Below are positions 10,876 through 22,303 of a stretch of DNA of 64,000 nucleotides, piece by piece. The position numbers were made by a program, and so were the translations under genes. How positions within the stretch are numbered: position 1 is the first letter of the stretch; the number at the start of each line of letters is the position of its first letter. The stretch covers positions 1,718,846-1,782,845 of the forward strand of contig QRDG01000393.1 in NCBI GenBank assembly GCA_012064385.1, written 5' to 3'. Source of the stretch: Puccinellia tenuiflora. Taxonomy: Eukaryota > Streptophyta > Magnoliopsida > Poales > Poaceae. The notes under the pieces were generated by a model. That model was not told the origin of the DNA. It made no database searches and saw only the letters and a list, made by a program, of their open reading frames with translations.

Positions 10876-12131
10876 CTAGGCTTGAGTGAAGAAGGCGGGG
10901 TATTCCTGACGAAGACTAGTTTCACGTTCCCAGGTTGCTTCGTCTTCAGAATGGTTAGACCACTGGATTTTGAGGAACTTGATGGATTTATTACGGGTCT
11001 TCCTCTCCGCTTCATCCAATATGCGGACAGGATGCTCACGGTAAGTCAGATCCTCCTGAATGTCCAACTCTTCATGATTGACCACACGAATAGGATCTTT
11101 GAAGCAACAACGGAGTTGAGAGACATGGAACACATCATGCACATCCGGGAAATTCTTTGGGAGCTCGAGCTGATAGGAGAGATCACCTCGCTTACCCAGG
11201 ACAGTGAAAGGACCAACAAAACGAGGTGCCAATTTTCCCTTGATTGCGAAACGACGAACGCCTCGGAGGGGAGAGACTCGAAGATAGGCTTTGTCACCAA
11301 TTTCATAGTGAACCTCCTGATGATGCTTATCTTTAATAGCTCTTCTGCCTGGACTGCGCAATCTTCAGATTGGCTCGAATGGTACGGACCTTTTCTTCTG
11401 CCTCATTGATAACATCAGGACCGAAGAGTGACCTCTCTCCGGTTTCAGACCAATTTAGAGGAGTCCTACATTTCCGTCCATAGAGAACCTCAAAGGGAGC
11501 CATTTGCAAACTGGCTTGATAATTGTTGTAGGAGAACTCGGCGAGGGGAAGGTATTTCTCCCAACTCTTGCCGAAGGAGATAACACAAGCCCGAAGCATA
11601 TCCTCAAGAACTTGGTTCACCCTTTCAGTTTGGCCATCGGTTTGAGGGTGATAGGCGGTGCTGAAGTTGAGGCGGGTTCCCAGAGCCTCTTGGAAGCTTT
11701 GCCAGAATTTGGACACAAACAGGCTACCACGGTCTGAGATGATCCTCAGTGGAACCCCATGCAAAGGAACAATACGGGCCGGGAGGAAATGGGCAACCTT
11801 TGACAAACGGTCGATGATGACCCAGATAGCATTATTTCCCTTTTGAGACCTGGGAAATCCGGTAATGAAGTCCATACCAACTTCATCCCACTTCCATTCG
11901 GGAATGGCTATAGGGCGGAGAGTACCAGCTGGCCTTTGATGTTACCTTCACTCGGCGACAGACGTCGCATTCAGCAACATACTCGGCGATCTCGCGCTTC
12001 ATGCAAGACCACCAGAATTGGGGGCGAAGATCTTGGTACATTTTGGTGCTACCCGGATGAATAGAGATGGGTGACTCGTGAGCTTCGGAGAGGATCAACT
12101 CTTTTGTGTTTCCACTCTTGGGCACCACCAA
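10876..12131 (-). pseudogene. R1 integrase and chromodomain
   Basis: Read in pieces. 12131-11883 is the zinc-binding N-terminal region, with H...H spacing and CDVCRR as the Cys pair. 11875-11333 is the core: first Asp in VIIDRLSK (about 11812), second in ISDRG (about 11734), Glu in QTERVNQ (about 11626), so the DDE set is present. Between HFLPAR and VPLHGVP roughly 15 residues usually found in the family are missing in frame. 11361-10876 gives the C-terminal region ending in a chromodomain-like stretch (EHPVRILD...IKFLKIQW...ATWERE). Frame breaks near 11880 and 11350 make it inactive. Integrase joins element DNA to host DNA; the chromodomain is thought to steer it to marked chromatin. Confidence 0.85.
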
Positions 12132-14300
12132 ACGGTTACCGAAGTAGACAACACCATTGTCATCAATGAGAAACAGTTTGCCTTCCCCTTAGCTATCTTT
12201 TCTTTGATCTCTAAGATTTCAGCGTCATTTTGCTGGGCGGCCTTGATATCATCCTCGAGAGTTGATTTGATCTCGAGGTTAGCCAAATATCCGGAGGGGA
12301 CAATCTCCAGGTTCAAACGTGCGAATTCTTCATGAAGAGCGGGCTGAGCTCGCTCAACCATCAAGGTATTACAATAAGACTTGCGACTCAGCGCATCGGC
12401 AACCACATTTGCCTTGCCAGGCTGGTAATTGAGGGTCACATCATAGTCTTTGATCAACTCCAACCATCTTCTCAGTCGGAGATTCAGATCGGGCTGGGTG
12501 AAGAGATACTTCAGACTTTGATGATCCGAGAATATCTCGCAATGGTTGCCCAACAGGTAGGGTCTCCACTGCTTCAGAGCATGAACTACGGTAGCAAGCT
12601 CTAGATCATGAGTTGGATAGTTGAGTTCATGCGGTATGAGTTGGCGGGAGGCATAGGCTACGACATGGCCTTCTTGCATCAAAACAAGCCCAAGCCTTGG
12701 AGTGATGCATCACAATAGACGACAAAGTCTTTGGCGGTGTCGGGAAGGACAAGCACCGGTGTGGTGGTGAGCTTGACCTTGAGAGTTTGGAAACTCTTTC
12801 AGCTTTGTCTGACCCACAAACTGTTTGTTCTTCTTGAGTAGGTCAGTCAAGGCTTTGGCTATTTTGGAAAAGCCCTCGATGAATCGGCGGTAATAACCCG
12901 CCAACCCAAGGAAGCTTCGGATATCTTTGACGGACTTGGGAGTTGGCCAATCCAGGATTGACTGAATCTTGTCAGGTATAACCGCTACTCCAGTGGCTGA
13001 CACCACATGACCAAGGAAGATGAGCTCCTGTAGCCAAAACTCGCACTTGGAGAACTTGGCATAGAGACGATGATCACGAAGCTTGGTCAGAACTAGCCGA
13101 AGATGCTCAGCATGTTCTTCTTCGGTTTTGGAGTAGACAAGGATGTCATCAATGTAAATTATGACGAACTTGTCGAGATACTCGTGGAAGATGGAGTTCA
13201 TCAGCCTCATGAATGTAGCCGGAGCATTTGTGAGGCCGAATGACATGACGGTGTACTCATATAACCCATAACGGGTAGTGAAAGCCGTCTTTGGAATATC
13301 CTCCTTTCTGATTTTTATCTGATGGTATCCTAACCTCAGATCCATCTTGGAGAATACCTTTGCACCAGCTAGCTGATCGAACAGGTCATTTATTCGGGGA
13401 ATAGGATATTTTTCTTGATGGTCACCGCATTCAGAGGGCGGTAATCAACAACCAAGCGAGGAACATTTGTATCCCTCTTCTTGACAAAGATGACCGGGCA
13501 GCCCCAAGGTGAGCTACTCGGACGGATGAATTCTTTTTCCAGCAGCTCATCAAGTTGCTTCTTTAGTTCAGTTAGCTCTTCCGTTGGCATACGGTAGGGC
13601 CTTTTAGAAATTGGGGCGGTTCCCGGAACCAATTCAATGACAAATTCCACACTTCGATCAGGTGGCATGCCAGGTAATTCTTCTGGAAAGACGTCGGGAA
13701 AGTCACACACCACGGCAACCTCATGCATTTCAGGCGGTGTGGTGCCTTCCAAGAAACATAGGCTGATTTCCGGGGATAGAGGGTTGGCAGCGGATGGGGT
13801 TGCGGACGAAGGGGACCAGTAACTTACTAGCCCGACAGTTGGGTGAACCACTGTGACCGACTTGGCAGCACAATTCAAGTTAGCATGATATTTGACTAGC
13901 CAGTCCATACCCAAAATGACATCTATACCATCTGCCTTCAGGGCTATCAGCTGGAAAGGGAAAGACCAGTAGCCTATAGTGATCTGGATGTCTGGAGCTA
14001 TCCAGTCAGTTCGCCAACTAGAACATGGGGTTTTAACCACTAGTGGGTTGTCCATATTTACGAATGGTATCTGATGGTTGTGTGCATATGCTATGGACAT
14101 GAATGAATGCGATGCTCCAGAATCAAACAAGACTGAAGCTGGATGATCATTAATTCGAAGCATACCCATGAGAACACCGGGGTCCTCTTCAGCTTCTTCG
14201 GCAGAGAGGTGGTTCAGGCGGCCACGGGTAGTACTCACAGCCTTGGCTGCGGGTGTAGAAGGTGCTGGCACAGGTGTTGCGGGAGCAGGTGCCTTCCCAG
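12095..14300 (-). pseudogene. R1 protease, reverse transcriptase and RNase H
   Basis: The protease active site FDSGASHSF is near 14124. The frame continues into reverse transcriptase (RPYRMPTEEL, SSSPWGCPVIFVKKRD, VDYRPLNAVT) and breaks near 13400. It resumes at 13345 with MDLRLGYHQIKI and the catalytic YIDDILVYS at 13156-13130, then the thumb region FLGLAGYYRRFI. Another break near 12750 precedes the RNase H part (12682-12095; ASRQLIPHELNYPTHDLEL, FSDHQSLKYLF, VADALSRK). These are the usual Ty3/gypsy polyprotein domains in the usual order. At least three frameshifts separate the pieces. Confidence 0.88.
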
Positions 14301-15235
14301 GGCAGTCCCTTGAGTAGTGACCGGGCTGGCCACAGCTGTAGCAGTGAGCCTCGGCGGTGCAGGCATTGAGGGCGGAAACCACTTCCAGCCGCACCCAAGG
14401 TCGAGGTATCTGGGCGAGCGGGGGTGGCTTGAACCCTGAGACTTTGGCGCGTAGGGCGCCTTAGGCACAGCGCTGTAGGGCACAAATACCCGGCGCTTCT
14501 TGCCTTCAGAAGAAGAGGAGCCCTGGTGGTCCCCCTGCGAAGGCCTCTTGGAGACCTCCAGTTCCTTCCTACCCTGCTCCAGAGTGAGAGCAAGGTTGTA
14601 CAGCTCCTGGTAAGACTGGAACTTGAAGGGCAGCAGTTCATGACGGAGTCGCGGAGTCAGTCCCTTGCGGAACAGATACTGCTTGTCTTCATCATTGGTC
14701 ACGTCCCGGGGGGCGTAACGAGAGAGGTGGTTGAACTCACGCCCATAATTTGGACGTCCATGCGTCCCTGGGTCAGCTCCAGGAACTCCCTCCTTTTCAG
14801 GTCCATGATTGGCTGGGGAATGTAAGCCGCACGGAAGGCAGTGCGGAATTCAGTCCAAGTGAAAGTATGGCCAGCCGCAACCATGGACACATGGCTTTCC
14901 CACCAGGATCCTGTGGCTCCAGTCAGCAGGTAGGTGGCAAAGTTCACATGTTCCGCCGCCAGAACATGCAATGCCGTGAACTTGCGCTCAAGACCACGAA
15001 GCCAATCATCAGCATCCAAGGGCTCTTTAGCATAAGCGAAGGTGGGAGGCTGGGACTTCAGGAATTCAGTGAGGGTACTGCATTCAGTGTTCCTGCGTGC
15101 ACCCTGCTGCACCAACTGTGCGAGCAGATTCTCGTTGTGCACGCGGCCCTCTTCGATAATCATCAAAACCTCCGCCATAGTGGGTGGCGGCGGTGGATCA
15201 GGAATGCTTTGTTCCCCACGATGGGTAGGAGCCAT
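14300..15235 (-). pseudogene. R1 Gag
   Basis: Starts MAPTHRGEQ at 15235, about 1 kb inside the 5' LTR. The capsid-like core has KEPLDADDWLRGLERKF, TGSWWESH and the FRAAYIPQPIMDLKRREFL stretch. One zinc knuckle CYSCGQPGHYSRDC lies at 14343-14302. Frame breaks near 14750 and 14430 split it into three pieces. Gag packages element RNA. The aligned gene in element M (35843) is intact over this region, so these breaks are decay and not programmed shifts. Confidence 0.88.
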
Positions 15236-16245
15236 TCTAGAGATATGAACAAGGACACAGTTAGTATCTCTCTCCGAAATGGATAGGAAGCAAGTAAACG
15301 CTTCGACCCGAACAAGCAAATATGAATGGCAACAATTTATCAGGATTGAGCGAGGGAAACAGGGTATCATCACATCAAACAGGGTAGGGAAACAAATGGT
15401 ACACGACAACACAAGCCAGTCGGAATAAAACCCATTAGGTGGTTCAGATAAGATCTTATAATGCCTTAGTCTGCATTACACGAATGGAAAAATGCTGATG
15501 ATACAAGTCCTTTAGTTCGATACAACAATTAGAATTCGAAAGGCAACCAATACAGATAGTGTGTATATTGCTCATCACGCAGGAGGCAAGGATACGATAC
15601 AAGGTACCCATAGATTACCGGTCTACTAGAAGTACTGGGCACTCGCCGGGAGACGCACAGAGCGAGTGCGGGAAACAGCGGGCACTCGCTAGCTGGCGGT
15701 CGTAAGGAGCCGCGTGGACATCGCCACCGGTTGTCTCGAGAAGGTCCCACGTGGTGGAATGGTGCCACCCACTCTCGGCTGCTCATATAGTTGGGCAGCT
15801 CCAATCGGTAGTGGCGAGAGGAGATCTGGGGAAACTATCCCGGCATGGACATAAGGCTCCAAAGCCCTCAAAGTGCTCCGCTGACTATCACGGGCAGCCA
15901 CCGTGTATAGGTATCACTGACGGGCACGAAGGTCCAACGCCCTCACCATCTCGATAAGAGCTCGGTGGCCGTGATCTGGCTTGGTCGCTGGGTCTGAGTA
16001 CCTAGCAACATAGCAGCCCTCCAGGCCGGCCTCGGCAGCTGGAAAGTGATTAAAAGTCTGAAATAGGGTTGTCCAGGTTTTGTCACAGTCTCCGCCGGTA
16101 CACGGAGAGGCGTTGAATGCAGCATCCTGAGGTAAGAAGTAAATAAAAGAATCCTAGAAGGTTTTATAACTCATTTTTAAGTTATAAATAATTTTCAACT
16201 AGAATCGACATCGACCAATAGAACGGGTTTCCTATAGGCAGTACT
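15236..16245 (-). other. R1 untranslated leader
   Basis: About 1 kb between primer site and Gag start with no supported frame. In this position it is expected to hold packaging and dimerisation signals, but I cannot point to a specific motif. Confidence 0.6.
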
Positions 16246-16257
16246 GCTCTGATACCA
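16246..16257 (-). promoter_or_regulatory. R1 primer-binding site (initiator-Met tRNA)
   Basis: Minus strand TGGTATCAGAGC, complementary to the 3' end of plant initiator-Met tRNA, three bases from the LTR end. Confidence 0.92.
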
Positions 16258-16778
16258 ATTTGTAGCGCCCCGACCCCAGAGATATACAGTGAAACGTTGT
16301 GTAACCGGTCATGCTACACAATCGAGGGTTACTGGGTTTTACCAATCCCAGGCCAAAACACATTGGCAGGCGTGCTCGGAATACATCATCGGCACACAAC
16401 ACCCCGATCATGCCATAAGCTCAGACATCGCTTTCACGTATAGCTAAGAGACCAAGACTGCGGAACAACTGGCTCATCACAGACTCTACGACACAAGAGA
16501 TCATAGTTCAACTCATATATGAGAAAGATAGCAAATATCACAATCAGAGGTCGCAGACCCATCATTACATCAAGCGGAAAGCAAATATAGTTGTCTAACA
16601 ACAAGATCCAAATTATGGCCTAAGAGGCCTACAATAACATATCCTAGCCAGCCTGTTCCGAAACGTACCAAGCTGCCACCTGGGAACCCCAGACTACTCG
16701 TCGATGTCGACAAAGAACCCACCTTCCAGTCCGGTGGCGTCCTCCTCTGAAACAAATAATAATCAACAAAGCAAGGCT

Positions 16779-16793
16779 GAGTACGACGTACTC
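16779..16793 (-). promoter_or_regulatory. Conserved LTR stem-loop (R1)
   Basis: Minus strand TTGC followed by GAGTAC, loop GTC, GTACTC. The same structure with other stem bases occurs in LTRs X, N1, Y and the 51.9-kb fragment. An acceptor-like TTTGTTTCAG lies about 40 bp further on. Confidence 0.6.
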
Positions 16794-17132
16794 GCAAGAA
16801 TTAGTAGGGCGATATAGGCCCGATGCTGACGGAGGCTCTAATACTGTATAATGTAGCTGGTTTTGCATAAAGCTAGTTTTCCATTTTCAAAGACATCAGG
16901 ACCCTTTGCATCGTCTACTCAGAATGTTTCCGAAAAGGCATAAGAGAGTAAACTTTCATCTGTGGTTCTCAATGAACCCTTTTGTAACCAGAAGCACCTC
17001 ATCTCCACCAAGGCACTCCCTCGAATCACCCTCGAGGAAATGAACCTTTACCACACGTTGATTATGCAACCTCTAGCCGCCATATCAATTAAGTTAATGT
17101 TCTCTATGATCTTATCGTCTATTCCCAAGTTG

Positions 17133-17182
17133 TCCATAACCGCGGACACGGCTTTTCGAAAAGATTAAACCCTGCAGGGGTG
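17133..17182 (-). promoter_or_regulatory. Three-palindrome block in the R1 LTR
   Basis: Minus strand, in order: CCCTGCAGGG, then CTTTTCGAAAAG, then CCGTGTCCGCGG and TATGGAC. Close copies are in M, P, N1 and the solo LTR; a diverged copy with paired changes is in LTR X (22249-22303). Confidence 0.55.
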
Positions 17183-20130
17183 TACTGTTTTTATCCATTG
17201 GTACCGTCCGACCCCTTGCCTGTACAATTAGCTCTCTTCCGGGGAAAGCCGGTAGGGCGGGCGTGGTTAAACCTTTACCTCGCATGAGACTATCCAAGGG
17301 TCATCGTGACGACAAGACAAGTTCAGTGCCTATTTCAACACCCTGCCCCATCGCCACTCCTATCACCGCCATCATCATCACATCATCATCATCATCGACC
17401 ACACACTCGCAAATGGAAAGCGCAAACTAGAGGACCCTTGGATACGCCCGCACAAGTTATTCAGTTAGTAAGGGGCCCATACCCCCACCGTTGGTAGCAT
17501 GCTAGTCTTGGTTCAAGAGGTAAAGAACTCGCACCTAGGGGCAGGAACGAGACAAAACACCATCCCAGATGGCAACTCATCCTAGCCTTCTTAGCAGTTT
17601 AATTAAGCATCACATGTATCCACCACGCCCGAATCATTCCATCAACAACATCAATATGGAATTAATCAACGGACATAACTAGCATACGACTAAGCATGGC
17701 TAAGCATATAAATACATCCATTATATCTTTGTCTCCGGCCAACACATCAAACCTATGGTTCATAGTAGGGGAGACATGTGATGGTTCGGGAAGACATCCA
17801 TTTGTAGGATACTCTAAATCTTGACCAAAAGAGGCATTTGAATCGCATGCGGTATTATGGTGGATAAAATAAGTTTGTAAAACAATAGGCTGCTAGATGC
17901 CAAGAAGGTTGGGTTAGTTCTTGCCTTGCTGATAGTACTGGGCGCGTTGATCGTCGAGGTATTGTGGTGGAACCTCGACTCCTAAATCTAACGAAACACA
18001 ACAATAACGGAAACGAAATAAATAACACGAATACAAGGTGCAATGCACAATCATGATGAGATGGTCAATTTATGCACTGAAATCACATTGGGCATGTCCC
18101 ACAAGTTAAATGGAACCCCTAAAATAAATATCGCAATTAACGGGTCAGAACTCCATATTTAACTTAGTGAATTGCATTATTATCCAAAATGTCCAGTACT
18201 AAATTATGGATCCTAAATGCATGAAAATGACATTATTAGATAGATATTGTCCTACTGATCATTTTGGTACTTCGTTTGCAATTCTCCGATTAACGATGAA
18301 GAAATGGTGATTTAAACGGTTATGCGATTTAAATCATTTTAACCAATTCAAAAATGACCTTAAAGGAAAAGTATTTTCTTACTGTAATATTAGCATAGAT
18401 AGATAGCATTTGCTTCGCTGGTCATTTTGGTATATCATTTGCAATTTTTGGATCAAAATTCATCAAGTTATGATATTTTTAATAATGGATTTAATTCTGC
18501 CATTTTATTTATTTTAATAAACAGCAGCAATATTAAATCTAAAATTCTCTAAAATTACATAAATTGGTAGATCATTGTTCACTGAACATTTTGAGAGCTT
18601 ATTCATAAATTTTGGATGAGTAGAACTCAAGTTATGCAATTTATAAAATTGGATTTAAATCTGCCATTTCTGTTTTTATTAAATAAAGGCAATTTATTTT
18701 GGCCAATTTGTTTAACCAATGGTACTAACAGATAGGCACTTCTCTCCTGAGCAAAATGACATATTATTTGCATTTTTTGGACTTACGGTTCAAAAGATAT
18801 GGAATTTCAAAGTTTGAATCCATTTTCTGTTATTTGTTTTAATTCCAGAAAATAGCACCTAAACGTTTTTCACCGTGGGGCTGGCTAGCCCGTGAGACAG
18901 ACGGGTGGGGCAGTAGCCACGCTGGCACGCCACATCGGCCAGCAGCCCACATGCAGGTTTGACCGACGGGGACGGCCAGGACCAGCGCGACGCGCGCGGT
19001 GATCGGCGGCAAGCCGCGGATTGACTCGTCGATTGCGCGCGTTAGGGATCCAGGACGGGGCCGCATTGCACTCAGCACAGCGAGGGGAACTGGGTGGTGG
19101 CGCTAGGGACCCTATGGTCGCCGGGAGTGCACCGGTGACGAGCTATGGCGGAGGCTTCGGTTCGGTCTACGGCTAAACAGCGAACCAGAGGGGGAGAGAG
19201 AGAAAGGAGAGGTCCGGGAGGACCGTGAGCTCACCCTGAGCGCGTGGGTGTGCTCGGCGAAGGAGGAGGAGCTCGGACGGCGCCGGATTTGAGCTCGGAC
19301 GGCGGCGGGCGGCGGCGGCGGAGATGTTTTGATTCGCGCGAACGGCGGCGTCCTAGCACGCACGGCTCGGGGAGGAGGTAGAGGAGAGCACGGCGGTTCT
19401 TCTGCCCCAGGACAATCTGCTCCGGGTGGTCTCCAACGTCGGCGGTGAGCGGCGGCGGTTCGGTCAGTCGACGGCCATGCTCCGCTCGATCTAGGGTTTC
19501 GGCAAAGGAGAAAAAAGGAGGGGGAGGAGGAGCATGTGGTCGAGGGGGTCCTCTTTTGTCTCCATGGGGGCCAGGGAGACGAGGGAGCGACGGTGGAGGC
19601 CGTGGTGGGACGCGGTCATGGCGCACTGTCGCCACAGGGGAAAGGGATGACAGGTGGGTCCCCCTGTCAGGGATCTCTCTTTTTCTTTTTCCATTTTTCA
19701 GAAACCAGCAGACTTTAGGTATTTAATTGAGGCCCTTAATTAATTTTAAAAATACCGGAAAAATTCACAGAGCCAATATATGTTATTTTGAACCTGTGAT
19801 AAAATTTGCAGCCCATTTGAAAAACATTTCATGTGGTAAAATTTCAGAATTTGCTCTCTTGCAATTTAGGGCTTTATCCAAATATTTGAATTTGCAAATG
19901 CTTTAAATTTGGCAACAATTATAGTTGTAGTTGTTGGAACTTCCTGGACAATATGAGAATTTAAATTGAGAGTTTGTTCATCATTCACATCATCATATTT
20001 GGTTTCTTATTTGTTGCCTCCTTATTGTTTCATGTGAAGCAAATATGGATGAGGGATGCCATGATGCAACTGAGATGCAAAAGTGAAAATTTTACTCATA
20101 TTTTCAGGTACCAAAAGTGGGGCTGTTACA

Positions 20131-21307
20131 ATCCCCCTGGGCGTGCTTTAACGGATCCGACGTTTGCGATTCATGTTCATAATCAGGGGTAGAATTTTTG
20201 AAGATTCTCGATGTTCCAGGCGTTGCCTTCCGGTCGGCCTTGCTCGTCCTCCAGTTACACCGTTCCGGGTTTCAGGGTATGTGTCACCCGGAAGGGCCCT
20301 TCCCACTTTGATGACATTTTGTTCAGGCCTTGCATGCTTTGCCTCTTGCGGAGTACCATGTCTCCGGGTTGCAGCTCCCGCGAGCGAACATGACGACTAT
20401 TGTATCGGCGGAGTCCTTGTACCGAGCTGACCGTAAGGAGGCCTGCCACCTTCTCTCTTCCAGCAGGTTTATGTCATCTATCCTCCGCTCTTCTTGTGTG
20501 TTCTCATCGTATGCGAGCACCCGGGGTGATCCGTACTTGAGTTCTGATGGCAGGACAGCCTCAGCTCCGTAGACGAGGAAGAATGGTGTCTCTCAAGTGG
20601 CTCTGCTTGGTATTGTTCTGAGTGACCACAGTACGCTTGGCAGATGATTAATCCAGTTTTTCCCTTGTTCTCCAGCTTGTCAAAGGCCTTGGTATTCAAT
20701 CCCTTGAGAACTTCTACATTTGCTCGCTCTACTTGCCCGTTGCTTCTTGGGTAGGACACCGAGGCGAAACACACCTTGATGCCCATTTCTTCGCAGAAGT
20801 TGAGGAAGGCTTTGCTTGTGAACTGGGTGCCATTGTCGTTGATGATTCTGTTCAGTACTCCAAACCGGTAGATGATTTCTTCGATGAACTTGATGGCGGC
20901 CTGAGCCGTCTGACGTGGAACTGGCATTGCTTCCACCCACTTTGTGAACTTGTCGGTTGCCACGAACAGGTATTCGTGTCCTCCCACAGACTTTGGTATC
21001 CTGCCGACGATGTCCAGCCCCCAGACCACGAATGGCCAGGAGATTGGTATCGGCTGCAATGCTTGCGCTGGCTGGTGCGTGCTCTTGGCGTAGTACTGGC
21101 AAGCTTCACAGGTCTTGACTAGCTGCTCCGCATCATGAAGTACCGCTGGCCAGTAAAACCCTTGACGGAAAAACTTCCCTGCCAAGGATCTCGAAGCCAC
21201 ATGACTTGAGCACATCCCCTCGTGTATGTCCCTCAGTAGTTCTTGGCCTTGTTCTTGCGATATGAACCGTAGCTTGACTCCGTTTTTGCGCCGCCGGTAG
21301 AGCTCGC
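20131..21307 (-). pseudogene. T1: Tat-type integrase fragment
   Basis: Minus strand. 21215-20478 reads through part of the zinc region (TCEACQYY), then the integrase core: WGLDIVG (about 21014), INDNGTQF (about 20837), SNGQVERANVEVLKG, so the DDE residues are present. The frame breaks after KGLNTKAFDK. Later pieces read YDENTQEERRIDDINLLEE and KWEGPFRVTH. The C-terminus WNIENLQKFYP ends at a TGA (20185-20183), the usual end of Tat-type pol. 20131-20182 is 3' flank. It is truncated on the right by the LTR at 21308 and on the left by R1. I assign it to Tat by resemblance to T2 (53627-57393). Confidence 0.8.
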
Positions 21308-21637
21308 TGTGGGGACCCCGGACTAGTTGTCCGAAATACCCTTGTGCCTACATCAGCGATCCCATGATCAGTGTGTCGCTGAGCACAATCAAACTGGTAA
21401 TCAAGGAACATCCATAATTACCGAAGGAATATACTTACTTGATTGAAGTCATACTCTTCAATAGGTACTTGCAGCGGAAAATCACCAAACAACGTGGAGC
21501 CCAAGTCATTCGCCTTAACCCTACAGGCAACTAACTGGGAAGCGCCCTAGTTCGCATTGACGTCATTTCCGTCTCCTTCTCCAAGCTGCTCTTCCTTAAA
21601 ATCTGGCTAAGACAATAGCCAGGGACGAAACCATTAT

Positions 21638-21659
21638 GAGTACAATGGGAATTGTACTC
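21638..21659 (-). promoter_or_regulatory. Conserved LTR stem-loop (LTR X)
   Basis: A 9-bp perfect stem: GAGTACAAT / ATTGTACTC around a four-base loop, with TTGC (minus strand) directly before it, as in R1 but with three extra base pairs. Confidence 0.6.
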
Positions 21660-22248
21660 GCAAACTACCCCCGAAAGAGCATGCACTACCCTTTTTTTTT
21701 TTTTTTTATATATAGTTTGAGTAAAACTTTGTTTGCTTTGAAAACTCTAATCCTTATTGAAAAGAGAATGATAGACTTTTGTGTAATAAAACTTTGTCTG
21801 AAAACTCTATAACTTTGGTTGAGTAAAATAAGAGAAATTTTTATAACTTTTCATAAACCTTGTATATTTTTCAAAATATCTATAGCCTTTGTTAAAGAAA
21901 ACGAAAAGAAGGCTTTAGATTCCTCTTTTTTTTTTCCATAAAACTGTCTTTGTAAAGAGTTTCTTTTTAAAAGTGTTTTTCCCGAAAATAGATGTTTGTT
22001 AAAAAAGTAAGAAGTCCCTTTTTAAAAACGTTTTTCCCGCAAAATCACCATTTTGTTTATTTATCCAAAACTCCTCCTTTTTCCCGACCATGTCTCATCA
22101 TGGTCCATTTATTTTCCAACAACTCATACCACTCTCTTTGGTATAGTTGGGTAACAGCATCTCCACTTTTGTTTCCTTTTCTTAAACTTTTCCAAAACTT
22201 GCACATCTTTGTAAAACTTTGCACATGGTCTAGTAGGGCCTCCCAACT

Positions 22249-22303
22249 GTCCATATCCGAGGACTCGGCTATTCGAATAGTTTTTACCCTCTGCAGAGGT
22301 AGC
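22249..22303 (-). promoter_or_regulatory. Diverged three-palindrome block (LTR X)
   Basis: Minus strand CCTCTGCAGAGG, then CTATTCGAATAG, then CCGAGTCCTCGG and TATGGAC. Relative to R1 both arms of each palindrome have changed together. Confidence 0.55.

Larger units (their letters stand above)
5515..20130 (-). mobile_element. Element R1: Tekay/Del-like Ty3/gypsy chromovirus
   Basis: Read on the minus strand the order is: 5' LTR (20130-16261), initiator-Met primer site (16257-16246), leader, Gag, protease, reverse transcriptase, RNase H, integrase, chromodomain, polypurine tract (10853-10840), 3' LTR (10839-5515). Integrase downstream of reverse transcriptase marks Ty3/gypsy. The C-terminal chromodomain and very long LTRs point to the Tekay clade. 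Flanking pentamers do not match (GTCAC left, ATCCC right), and the left LTR has an N plus a duplicated block, so the left boundary may belong to another copy. Confidence 0.8.
16261..20130 (-). repeat. R1 right (5') LTR, 3870 bp
   Basis: Ends are TGTAGCGCCCCG and GGGGCTGTTACA. It is nearly the same length as the solo LTR at 47666-51536 (3871 bp) and is its inverted relative. Read on the minus strand it has an AT-rich start, a GC-rich island (about 19630-18850) with telo-box AAACCCTAG near 19490, an AT-rich middle, the palindrome block (17182-17133), the stem-loop (16793-16779) and a short terminal part. A (CAT)n run lies near 17370-17397. Confidence 0.92.

Noticed and set aside
21692..21707. 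T-rich run as a terminator or poly(A) tail of a retrogene
   Set aside because: A simple homopolymer inside LTR X with no adjoining gene copy or target duplication.
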